Shown one piece after another: positions 1 through 7,099 of a stretch of 7,956 nt of DNA. Under the pieces are notes generated by a model. The model was given only the letters and a program-made list of their open reading frames with translations, was not told the origin of the DNA and ran no database searches. The first letter of the stretch is position 1; every line of letters starts with the position of its first letter. The position numbers and the translations under genes are program-made. Source of the stretch: Chitinophagaceae bacterium (GTDB lineage: Bacteria > Bacteroidota > Bacteroidia > Chitinophagales > Chitinophagaceae); NCBI GenBank assembly GCA_021738605.1, contig JAIPBY010000116.1, positions 1 through 7,956 of the forward strand, given 5' to 3'.

Positions 1-53
1 TCCTTGTAAATGGGATTGGATGACATGCTGCGGATGCAGTTTAAAAGGTAAAG

Positions 54-131
54 TGGTGGAACATACTGGACTCGAACCAGTGACCCCTACTCTGTCAAAG
101 TAATGCTCTAAACCAACTGAGCTAATGTTCC
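54..131 (-). tRNA. tRNA-Val (anticodon GAC), CCA encoded
   Basis: Read on the minus strand this folds as a complete cloverleaf. The 7-bp acceptor stem GGAACAT/ATGTTCC is perfect. The D stem is GCTC/GAGC with a 10-nt loop containing GG. The anticodon stem is TTACT/AGTAG (one G-U pair), enclosing loop TTGACAG with anticodon GAC at plus-strand 94-96. The variable loop is 5 nt, and the T arm is ACTGG-TTCGAGT-CCAGT. The discriminator is A (57) and CCA is encoded (54-56). GAC decodes GUC/GUU valine codons, and A73 fits a valine tRNA. The body is 75 nt without CCA. It lies downstream of, and on the same strand as, the DUF1501 gene, but a separate -7 element suggests independent transcription. Confidence 0.97.
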
Positions 132-141
132 TAACGAGGAG

Positions 142-149
142 CAAAGTTA
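142..149 (-). promoter_or_regulatory. Bacteroidota-type -7 element for tRNA-Val
   Basis: The minus strand reads TAACTTTG, a full match to the Bacteroidota primary sigma factor -7 consensus TAnnTTTG. Its downstream edge is 10 nt from the mature tRNA 5' end, so transcription would start about 3-5 nt before the tRNA. No good TTTG -33 element is seen 17-23 nt further upstream. The motif and spacing are seen directly; promoter function is inferred. Confidence 0.6.
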
Positions 150-158
150 AGGGAAAAT

Positions 159-177
159 CCGGAATCCTCATTCCTGG
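159..177 (-). terminator. weak hairpin after the DUF1501 operon
   Basis: The minus strand forms CC-(A)-GGAAT-GAGG-ATTCC-GG, a 7-bp stem with one bulged A and a 4-nt loop, followed by ATTTTCCC. It sits about 30 nt past the stop codon of the DUF1501 gene and before the tRNA promoter, which is where a terminator would be expected. The U tract is short, so it may be only a weak terminator or a chance hairpin. Confidence 0.3.
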
Positions 178-205
178 CAGCACCCTGAATTTAGACACAT
201 TTGTA

Positions 206-1630
206 TCAGCCAAACAATTCTTTCACTGCCTTCCCCTTTCCATCAGGAGTAGTATAAAAAGGCCTGTCCTCAACCACATAATTGGTCTCTGGGTCAATAC
301 CCAGTGCATGATAAATGGATTGGTGAACCTGATCAATAACAATTGGATCTTTGATGGACTTGCAGGGCCTTTCATCAGCTGTCTGGCCAAATACATTGCC
401 TTTTTTGATACCTCCCCCAAACATCAGCATGGAGCATCCATCGGTAAAATGTCGGTGCATACCGTAGAACTTGATATCATTGATGATATCAGGTTGCTTC
501 ACTTGCTCCTGCACTTTCAACTCAGGCCTGCCTTCTACCATCATGTCCCTGCTGAATTCAGTTGCCAATATAATCATGGTTCTGTCGAGATGTCCTGACT
601 GTTCCAGGTCTTTGACGAGTTGAGCGATGGGGGCATCAATTCTCTTTTTCATTTCAGCCAACCGTGTATGACCATTTTCATGGGTATCCCAATTCTTGAA
701 TGGCTCATACTCAGTTGTTACACTGATGAACCTGGCACCTTTTTGGGTGAGCCTCTTGGCCATCAGACAACCCAGACCAAATTTTCCTGTATTGTAAATG
801 TCGTAGCTGGACTTGGGCTCCTTGTTCAAATCAAAAGCAGCTGCCTCTGGAGATTTGAGCAAGCGATAGGCTTGCTCCATCGAGCGCATCATGGATTCCT
901 TGTGATAATCAGATCCAAACTCACCCATGGCGCCCTTGTTCATCAGGTCGCGATACAATTGATTCCTTTTCTCAAATCTGGTTTCAGACATGCCAACGGG
1001 TGGTCGGACAGATTCCAATCCAGCAGTGGGATCTGGGATCATGAAGGGTCCATATTCATTTCCTAAAAAACCTGCTGTGTGAAAGGCTTTCAATTCTTCT
1101 CCTTCTCCAACAGTAAAACGCTGCCCAATATCAATAAAAGCCGGAATGGCTGAATTGATTGGCCCCAACTCTTTGGCAACCCAAGATCCAATATGAGGAG
1201 CAGACACCGATTGTGGTGGCCGGTAGCAAGTATGCCAATGGTATTGATGGCGTGAATGAAGAATATGACCCATGTCTGCTGCCACATAAGAACGAATGAC
1301 GGTTCCTCTGTCCATGATCCTACCAATGGACTCCAATCCTTCAGAAAAATGAACACCATCAAGAATGGTTGGCACAGACTGAAATGTGCTAAGCACATCA
1401 TTGGATTTAATCCCTGTTGAGTATGGCGTGAACCGTTTAGGATCAAATGTCTCGGTATGTGCCATGCCACCCCCCATCCAAAGAAGGATGACCGTATCTG
1501 CAGTAGATTGTTTGCCGAAAGGCTTCATGCTGCTGAGGAGTCCGGAGAGAGGCATGGTCGCTCCCAAGGCTGCGATGGTTGCAGCGCTGGTGTTCTTTAA
1601 AAATTTCCTTCTATCCGAGAATTTGCTCAT
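206..1630 (-). CDS. DUF1501 family protein with Tat signal
   Basis: This 474-residue protein belongs to the DUF1501 family, which is related to the sulfatase/alkaline phosphatase superfamily; no reaction is firmly established for it. The N-terminus carries a twin-arginine signal (D-R-R-K-F-L-K at residues 6-12, then a hydrophobic stretch at about 15-33), so export in folded form is predicted. Family signatures appear in order: GGGMAHTETFDPK (53-65), NWDTHENG (313-320), ATEFSRD (356-362), HRH (392-394), GGGIKKGNVFGQT (405-417), a Q-x-x-x-Y-HALGID segment (437-446) and DRPF (455-458). The Asp/His residues in these are candidate metal ligands. The ATG at 1630 is preferred over an in-frame TTG two codons upstream (1636), because it places the RR motif normally. 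It starts 18 nt after the DUF1553 gene ends, so the two form an operon; this pairing is the usual one for these families. Length is normal for the family and no damage is seen. Confidence 0.93.
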   Translation of the reverse strand: MSKFSDRRKFLKNTSAATIAALGATMPLSGLLSSMKPFGKQSTADTVILLWMGGGMAHTETFDPKRFTPYSTGIKSNDVLSTFQSVPTILDGVHFSEGLESIGRIMDRGTVIRSYVAADMGHILHSRHQYHWHTCYRPPQSVSAPHIGSWVAKELGPINSAIPAFIDIGQRFTVGEGEELKAFHTAGFLGNEYGPFMIPDPTAGLESVRPPVGMSETRFEKRNQLYRDLMNKGAMGEFGSDYHKESMMRSMEQAYRLLKSPEAAAFDLNKEPKSSYDIYNTGKFGLGCLMAKRLTQKGARFISVTTEYEPFKNWDTHENGHTRLAEMKKRIDAPIAQLVKDLEQSGHLDRTMIILATEFSRDMMVEGRPELKVQEQVKQPDIINDIKFYGMHRHFTDGCSMLMFGGGIKKGNVFGQTADERPCKSIKDPIVIDQVHQSIYHALGIDPETNYVVEDRPFYTTPDGKGKAVKELFG

Positions 1631-1648
1631 GGCCAATGAAGTTAATAA

Positions 1649-4204
1649 TTAATCGATGATCTGAATTTCTGGCAACATCAGAGCGGCCCAGAAAAAATCC
1701 TGGATGTCTTCCAAAGAAGGCGTATCCCCCAAGATTTTTAGGGCCACAGCCGTTTCCTTGTTGCTGGGCTTACGTCCTAAAGAAAGTGCATAGAAAGCCG
1801 ATAGCAGTGATTCCCCATTGGGGTAGCGTCTTTGCCACTTGATTGCTCCACGTTTTAACATGGCATTGAACCGTTCCCCATTGGTCAGTTCCAGCGCCTG
1901 AAGCAGGTTGGCCTGAGACTCACGTCCGGTGGTAACATTTTCCCTGTTTGGTCTTCCCAACGCAATCAGAAATGGATTGTTCGCCACAAACGCTGCCCTG
2001 GCAAAATAACCACCAGGAGGAACAAAGGATGGTGAATATTTTGGCTTGAATTTCATGATAGAATCAGGAAAAATAGGATCAATGATAGCGCCAACCATAT
2101 CAGAAAACTGCTCTGCGGTGATGCGTTTTCTGAGGGAGCCCCTGAATGTATAATTCTGTAAAACAATATCATTAGGGTCTTTCAGGCCCACTGATCTGGT
2201 TTGGTATGTTCTTGATGTGGCAATTGAATAGATCAAGGCTTTGATATCGCCGCCTTTTTTCTGAAAATCAAATGCCATCCAATCCAACAAGTCTTGGCTC
2301 CATGGTTGATTGTCCATCTGGTCTACTGGCTCAACCAAGCCCCTGCCCAACATTTGCTTCCAAATGCGGTTGACAATGGTGCGGTACAACCTTCCATTTT
2401 CAGGCTTGACCATGATCTCAGCCAATTGCGCCATTTTAACTTTTCTGGATTCCATGCTGTCGATCTTACCCAAATCTTTCCACAACATCTGCGGGCGGGT
2501 AAACTTTCCAGTGGGCTTGTCGCAACGGTTGATCTCCAGTGAACTGTCTGCAAAAATATTGGCAAATCCATAGGCATCGGTCAGCTTCCAATCGCTGATG
2601 AAGCTGTTGTGGCATGATGCACATTTTAGGTTCAATCCTAAAAATACCTGAGCTACATTCTGCGCCGCCTGCATCTCGGTACGCTGACTGGAGTTGATTT
2701 CTCCCCTCCACTTGATGCCTTCAATAAAGCCTTTGGACTCTTTTTCAGGGCTGACCAATTCTTTTACAAACTGAGGAAATTGTTTATTTGTTTTGATAGC
2801 AGTATACAACCAATTGGTGATGTTAAACCTTCCACCAGTGATGTATCCAGTACCGGTATAATCATTGCGCAACGCATCATTCCAGAAACTCAACCAATGG
2901 GCGGCATAGTCATCCTCCCGATCCAGCAATTGTCTTACCAATTGCTCTCGTTTGTCTGTTTTTTTATCAGACAAAAAGACTTCCATCTCCTTGGGGGTTG
3001 GCAGCAACCCGATCAAATCCAAATAAACCCTTCGGATAAAAGTCCGGTCATCGGTTTGACCGGGCCAGGATAGTTTCTTTGCCTTGAGGTAACTGTTGGT
3101 CCATTTGTCTATGGGATTTCCATATGCAGCAGCATCAAGAGGTAGAGCAGGATTTCTTGGCGCAAGGGGTGCATTCCTGAATGCTTTTTTGACCTGCTGG
3201 CTGTCTGGCCAGGCGGCACCGGTATTGATCCACTGGGCAATAACCCGAATTTCCTGTTCAGTAAGTTTTTTCCCCTTTGAGGGCATGATGTCTTCATGGC
3301 CTTCAGGCAGGCTGATCCGCTTGTACAACTCACTGGCATTGGCATTGCCAGGAACAACAACAGGACCACTCTCTCCTCCTTTCATGATCAGGTCTATGTG
3401 ATCCAAGCGCAGGTCTCCCTTTACCTTTTGCGGGCCGTGGCAGTCATAGCAACTGTGGGCAAGGATGGTCCTTACCTGAAGTTGAAGGTCTGCCTGTTGT
3501 TCCAAGGAGGGTGTTTCACTGTTGGTAAATGACTGCTCATTTTCAAGAACCAATACTGAATCTGGTTCAAGCGCAGGTTCCTGTTCTTGAACCAGAGAAG
3601 TGGTCTTGCTCTTCAACAAGGTTTTGGTTGTTTTTTTTGATGCTTCGGTTGACCAGTAACTGCTTCCATGGGTCAATGAAGCCCCAAAATAAGTGGCCAG
3701 CAACAGCAGCAAAACATTGGCAAAAAGAAGGATTCTGAAACTTAGAATGGCCTGCTTTATTGGGTTTTGCAATAGACCAGCATGCTTGAACCAAGCAAAG
3801 CCAGTCAAACACAATACACCCATCGCCACCCACTGGTGCCTGAGCAACAACGAACTGGCATGGTCCCCTTCTGATGACAACATCAACCCGGAAACCGCCG
3901 AAAATATCCCTGCAATAAGGCCGATCAATAAACTCAACTGGATGGCCTGCCGATAAGCGGCATGCTTTTTAAACATGATCATTACTTCCAGAAAAGCAGC
4001 AAAAAGAATCACACCAATGGGTAAATGAACTGCAATCGGGTGCAGACGACCCAGCAACTTCCATACCAGGGATCCAGTTAAATCAAGCCCTGATCCTGAA
4101 ATCTGTATGGTATTGACCACCGCAAAAATGCAAATCCAGGACAAAGACATGCCCACCCAGAAGAGGCGTTTATTGTACATGGAATGTTTCGGTGAATTGC
4201 TCAT
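1649..4204 (-). CDS. DUF2231-like/PSCyt1/DUF1549/DUF1553 membrane cytochrome
   Basis: This 851-residue protein has four parts. Residues 1-175 are membrane region with about five hydrophobic segments (roughly 14-34, 54-77, 87-108, 123-141, 151-173) and a DUF2231-like RLHPIAVHLPIGV motif (53-65). Residues 176-240 are a polar Glu/Gln/Ser/Thr-rich linker. A planctomycete-type cytochrome domain (PSCyt1, about 241-333) has heme motif CYDCH (252-256) and likely distal ligand Met307 in MPSKGKKL. DUF1549 (about 365-560) carries a second heme-type motif, CASCH (528-532). DUF1553 (about 600-851) includes YRTIVNRIWKQMLGRGLVEP (607-626) and GRPNRENVTTGRESQANLLQ (750-769). The catalytic role of these domains is not established; heme-linked electron transfer on the outer face of the cytoplasmic membrane is inferred. 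It is the first gene of an operon with the DUF1501 gene and is transcribed away from the propeller-cytochrome gene. The reading frame is intact. Confidence 0.93.
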   Translation of the reverse strand: MSNSPKHSMYNKRLFWVGMSLSWICIFAVVNTIQISGSGLDLTGSLVWKLLGRLHPIAVHLPIGVILFAAFLEVMIMFKKHAAYRQAIQLSLLIGLIAGIFSAVSGLMLSSEGDHASSLLLRHQWVAMGVLCLTGFAWFKHAGLLQNPIKQAILSFRILLFANVLLLLLATYFGASLTHGSSYWSTEASKKTTKTLLKSKTTSLVQEQEPALEPDSVLVLENEQSFTNSETPSLEQQADLQLQVRTILAHSCYDCHGPQKVKGDLRLDHIDLIMKGGESGPVVVPGNANASELYKRISLPEGHEDIMPSKGKKLTEQEIRVIAQWINTGAAWPDSQQVKKAFRNAPLAPRNPALPLDAAAYGNPIDKWTNSYLKAKKLSWPGQTDDRTFIRRVYLDLIGLLPTPKEMEVFLSDKKTDKREQLVRQLLDREDDYAAHWLSFWNDALRNDYTGTGYITGGRFNITNWLYTAIKTNKQFPQFVKELVSPEKESKGFIEGIKWRGEINSSQRTEMQAAQNVAQVFLGLNLKCASCHNSFISDWKLTDAYGFANIFADSSLEINRCDKPTGKFTRPQMLWKDLGKIDSMESRKVKMAQLAEIMVKPENGRLYRTIVNRIWKQMLGRGLVEPVDQMDNQPWSQDLLDWMAFDFQKKGGDIKALIYSIATSRTYQTRSVGLKDPNDIVLQNYTFRGSLRKRITAEQFSDMVGAIIDPIFPDSIMKFKPKYSPSFVPPGGYFARAAFVANNPFLIALGRPNRENVTTGRESQANLLQALELTNGERFNAMLKRGAIKWQRRYPNGESLLSAFYALSLGRKPSNKETAVALKILGDTPSLEDIQDFFWAALMLPEIQIID
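3561..3596. repeat. 11-bp inverted repeat inside the linker coding region
   Basis: TCTGGTTCAAG (3561-3571) and CTTGAACCAGA (3586-3596) are perfect inverted copies separated by 14 nt. The spacer holds a smaller CAGG-TT-CCTG inverted repeat (3574-3583). It lies in the part of the DUF1553-family gene that encodes the low-complexity polar linker (Glu/Gln-rich, about residues 203-214). The transcript could form a hairpin here. It may also be a by-product of repetitive Glu/Gln/Pro codons, and no function is claimed. Confidence 0.6.
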
Positions 4205-4339
4205 AATGTTTAACTCATGTACTTGTGTGGCAGTTAGGATTTACCAACAAGAGACCGTGCATAAACTTTGCCCGATATATTTTTTTTATTGAAGGGTTAG
4301 GCCTATTTTACGATAGTATAAAATCTTTAGCAATTTAAG

Positions 4340-4347
4340 CAAACTTA
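4340..4347 (-). promoter_or_regulatory. candidate -7 element for the DUF1553/DUF1501 operon
   Basis: The minus strand reads TAAGTTTG, a full match to the Bacteroidota consensus TAnnTTTG. A TTTG lies upstream, but at only 13 nt spacing, shorter than the usual 17-23, so the -33 element is unconvincing. Transcription would start near 4333 and leave a leader of roughly 130 nt before the ATG at 4204. No closer TAnnTTTG match is present on this strand in the intergenic region. Confidence 0.4.
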
Positions 4348-4364
4348 CCATTGATTGTTTCAAA

Positions 4365-4372
4365 GAAGTTTG
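4365..4372 (+). promoter_or_regulatory. candidate -7 element for the propeller-cytochrome operon
   Basis: GAAGTTTG differs from TAnnTTTG at one position and would give a start site near 4379 and a leader of about 20 nt. An alternative is TGATTTTG (4374-4381), also one mismatch, with a TTG 20 nt upstream (4351-4353), which is a better -33 spacing. The choice cannot be made by eye. Confidence 0.25.
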
Positions 4373-4400
4373 CTGATTTTGCAGAACTAAAACTGCCATC

Positions 4401-7091
4401 ATGAAAAAAAATGTAGTGCTGATGTTAAGGCTATTGTTTATTGCCCTCCCCCTTGCGCTGGTTATATCTTTTTCAATACGCAACGAAGACATGTTTTTCA
4501 GCGCTGATGATCCCAAAGTTGCCAACCTGAAACTACCCCAGGGATTCAAAGCAGAAAGGCTCTATGGCCCTTCCGATCATGGTGAAGGCTCATGGGTTTC
4601 CATGACCTTTGACAACAAGGGCAGAATCATTGCATCTGATCAGTATGGATACCTGTATCGGTTGAAGGTACCCGCTATCGGGGATACCATCAACAAAACA
4701 ACCATTGAAAAACTGGAAGTCCTGAAAGATCCAGCATTCATGACAGATACAACAACAGGAAAAGTATCCATGGGTTATGCGCATGGTCTCCTTTATGCTT
4801 TCAACAGTTTATACGTGATGATCAACCATCGCGGCAATGCCAAATTAAAAAAAACCAGTGGGCTATACCGCCTCCAGGATACCGATGGTGATGACCAGTT
4901 TGACAAAATAAGCTTGCTCAAATTGCTGGACGGTGAAGGCGAACATGGGCCACACAGCATTGTATTGGCACCAGACAAACAATCATTGTTTGTTGTTTCC
5001 GGCAACTTTACGAAAATTCCAAAACTGGACTCCTATCAAAATATCCCGGACGGAAAATTTGACAACCTGTTCCCATTGATCAAGGACCCCAATGGTCACG
5101 ACAATACCGTTGAATCACATGGCGGATGGGTAGCCCAGGTGGATTCAACCGGTAGCAAATGGAACATGTATGCTTCAGGGTTTCGCAATCCTTTTGACCT
5201 TGCCTTTAATAATGCAGGGGAAATGTTTACCTACGACTCCGACATGGAGTGGGATTTTGGAACACCATGGTACCGTCCTACCCGAATTCTACATGTAACA
5301 AGTGGTGGTGAGTATGGATGGAGGCCCGGCACAAACAAATGGAATGCCAATTATCCCGACAACCTTCCTGCCGCTGTCAATGTTGGACAGGGATCTCCTA
5401 CCAATTTTGTATCAGGAGCCAATGCAAAGTTCCCTGAAAAATACCGCAATGCCTTGTTCGCTTTCGACTGGAGTTTCGGCATCATCTATGCCATCTATCC
5501 TAAATCAGACGGTGCGTCATACACTGCAACAGGTGAAGAGTTCATCTCTGGCTCCCCACTTCCATTGACTGATGGCGTCGTAGGGCCAGACGGTGCAATG
5601 TATTTCCTTACAGGCGGCAGAAGGCTTGAGTCAGACATGTACCGTGTTTATTATGCTGGATCTGAGACTAAGAATACTGCAGTAGCCAAAGTAGAATTGA
5701 ATGAGGCACAAAAAACACGCAAAAAATTGGAGGCATACCACGGAAAACCAACTGCAGGTGCCGTGAATGTGGCCTGGCCATATTTGAAGGACAAGGATCG
5801 TTTCATCCGCTATGCCGCACGCATTGCAGTAGAAGCACAACCGCTCACTGAATGGACCGACAAAACGATCAATGAAAAAGATCCTGTAATCCTGACCAAT
5901 GCAGCCCTTGGTCTGGCTAGGCGCGGTGATGCAAAAGTCAAGAAACCATTGCTGGCATCTCTTACCAGTGTAAATATATCTTTGCTCACAGCATCCCAGC
6001 AACTGGATTTGATGCGTGCCATTGAACTGGTGTTTACCCGGATGGGAGCACCAGATGCAGCAGAAAAAGAGGCTGTAGCCAAATTACTGAATCCTATTTT
6101 CCCCGCTGCCACCAATGACCTCAACAAGGAACTCAGCAAGCTGCTGGTTTATGTAGATGCCCCCCAGGCAGTTGAAAAAACAATGGCCCTCTTGAGCGCT
6201 GCAAAAGATGATATGGGCGGTCAGAAAACAGTTTCTGAATCATCAGACCTGATCCTTCGCAACCCACAATATGGTATGGACATTGCAGGCATGCTGTCCA
6301 AAATGCCTCCGCTTACACAGACCTGGTATGCAAATGTGTTGAGCCAGGCCAAGAATGGATGGACGGATGATCTGAGAAACAAATATTTCCAGTGGTATTA
6401 TACAGCCTTCGGTTACAAAGGAGGTGTTTGTTATGTTGGATTTATAGACAAGGCCCGTAAAAATGCACTGGAAAATCATCCAAAAGAAAGTTTTGCAAAA
6501 TACAATAGGATCTCTGGTGATTCAATTGTAAGCCTTGCCAGAAAAGGCTTGGACATCGGCCCTGTCAGGCCAAAAGGTCCTGGTCGTGGCTGGAAATTGC
6601 CTGATGCATTGGCCATTGTAGATAGTGCCAATGGAACGAGAAATTTTGAGCAAGGAAAGGCCATGTTTGCCGCCTCTCTTTGTCGCACCTGTCATCAGGT
6701 AAGGGGCGAAGGGGGTGTTGCCGGACCAGACCTTACCCAGTTGGGGAACCGCTTCTCCAACAAGGACATGCTTGAAGCCATCATCTCCCCCAGCAAGACC
6801 ATCTCTGACCAATATGGCTCAATGGTTTTCTACCTGAAAACCGGAGGCTCGCTCATGGGAAGACTGATTCGCCAAGACAAAGACAAATATTATATTTCAC
6901 AAAATCCTTTTGATACACAAACCATCAAGGAAGTGTTGAAGAAGAATGTGGTAAAAACCCGTGTATCTGAGGTTTCTCCCATGCTACCGGGCATGATCAA
7001 CGGACTTAACCCAGATGAGCTCAAGGACCTGATGGCCTATTTGAAAGCTGGAGGAAATCCAATGCATCCAGTTTACGCTTCATCAAAATAA
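4401..7091 (+). CDS. secreted beta-propeller dehydrogenase-like protein with C-terminal cytochrome c
   Basis: This 896-residue protein starts with a Sec signal peptide (Lys-Lys, then a hydrophobic stretch at about 5-24; no lipobox). Residues about 40-415 resemble the Piru_Ver N-terminal 'putative membrane-bound dehydrogenase' propeller (TIGR02604), related to glucose/sorbosone dehydrogenases. Signs of it are HGL (128-130), a calcium-loop-like DTDGDDQFD (160-168), HGPHSIVLAPD (182-192), GFRNPFDLAFN (260-270), EWDFGTPWYRPTR (283-295) and DGVVGPDGAMYFLTGG (391-406). Residues about 455-600 are helical and may be HEAT-like. The C-terminal domain is a TIGR02603-type heme domain with CRTCH (761-765), GPDLTQLGNRF (775-785) and a distal Met candidate at 861 or 865 before a final helix ending AYLKAGG. 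Oxidation of a sugar-like compound with electrons passed to the attached heme is inferred from the family; cofactor and substrate are unknown. It is the first gene of its operon and the frame is intact. Confidence 0.93.
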   Translation: MKKNVVLMLRLLFIALPLALVISFSIRNEDMFFSADDPKVANLKLPQGFKAERLYGPSDHGEGSWVSMTFDNKGRIIASDQYGYLYRLKVPAIGDTINKTTIEKLEVLKDPAFMTDTTTGKVSMGYAHGLLYAFNSLYVMINHRGNAKLKKTSGLYRLQDTDGDDQFDKISLLKLLDGEGEHGPHSIVLAPDKQSLFVVSGNFTKIPKLDSYQNIPDGKFDNLFPLIKDPNGHDNTVESHGGWVAQVDSTGSKWNMYASGFRNPFDLAFNNAGEMFTYDSDMEWDFGTPWYRPTRILHVTSGGEYGWRPGTNKWNANYPDNLPAAVNVGQGSPTNFVSGANAKFPEKYRNALFAFDWSFGIIYAIYPKSDGASYTATGEEFISGSPLPLTDGVVGPDGAMYFLTGGRRLESDMYRVYYAGSETKNTAVAKVELNEAQKTRKKLEAYHGKPTAGAVNVAWPYLKDKDRFIRYAARIAVEAQPLTEWTDKTINEKDPVILTNAALGLARRGDAKVKKPLLASLTSVNISLLTASQQLDLMRAIELVFTRMGAPDAAEKEAVAKLLNPIFPAATNDLNKELSKLLVYVDAPQAVEKTMALLSAAKDDMGGQKTVSESSDLILRNPQYGMDIAGMLSKMPPLTQTWYANVLSQAKNGWTDDLRNKYFQWYYTAFGYKGGVCYVGFIDKARKNALENHPKESFAKYNRISGDSIVSLARKGLDIGPVRPKGPGRGWKLPDALAIVDSANGTRNFEQGKAMFAASLCRTCHQVRGEGGVAGPDLTQLGNRFSNKDMLEAIISPSKTISDQYGSMVFYLKTGGSLMGRLIRQDKDKYYISQNPFDTQTIKEVLKKNVVKTRVSEVSPMLPGMINGLNPDELKDLMAYLKAGGNPMHPVYASSK

Positions 7092-7099
7092 GCAGAACG

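Larger units (their letters stand above)
4338..4374. promoter_or_regulatory. inverted repeat in divergent promoter region, possible operator
   Basis: AGCAAACTT (4338-4346) and AAGTTTGCT (4366-4374) are perfect 9-bp inverted copies with a 19-nt spacer and 28 bp between arm centres. The repeat sits in the 196-bp gap between the two divergent operons. Each arm contains the TTTG core of a candidate -7 element, one for each direction. It could be the binding site of a dimeric regulator that controls both operons. It could also be simply two back-to-back promoters with similar -7 sequences. No regulator gene is present in the window to decide between these. Confidence 0.45.

Noticed and set aside
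1..53. Possible terminator or second tRNA downstream of tRNA-Val
   Set aside because: Only a 4-bp CTGC/GCAG stem is visible with no T tract, and no cloverleaf forms.
125..598. 157-residue open frame on the plus strand opposite the end of the DUF1501 gene
   Set aside because: It begins inside the tRNA gene and runs antisense to conserved DUF1501 coding sequence; the translation shows no recognisable domain.
620..1066. 148-residue open frame on the plus strand
   Set aside because: Antisense to the DUF1501 gene, with Cys/Ile/Leu-rich translation typical of a shadow frame and no family motif.
1631..1636. TTG start two codons upstream of the DUF1501 ATG
   Set aside because: It adds only Met-Ala; the ATG at 1630 is a stronger start codon and gives a normal Tat signal, so the TTG was not used.
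1642..1652. AT-rich palindrome TTAATAATTAA between the DUF1553 and DUF1501 genes
   Set aside because: Too short and AT-only to be a terminator; it overlaps a stop codon and probably arises by chance.
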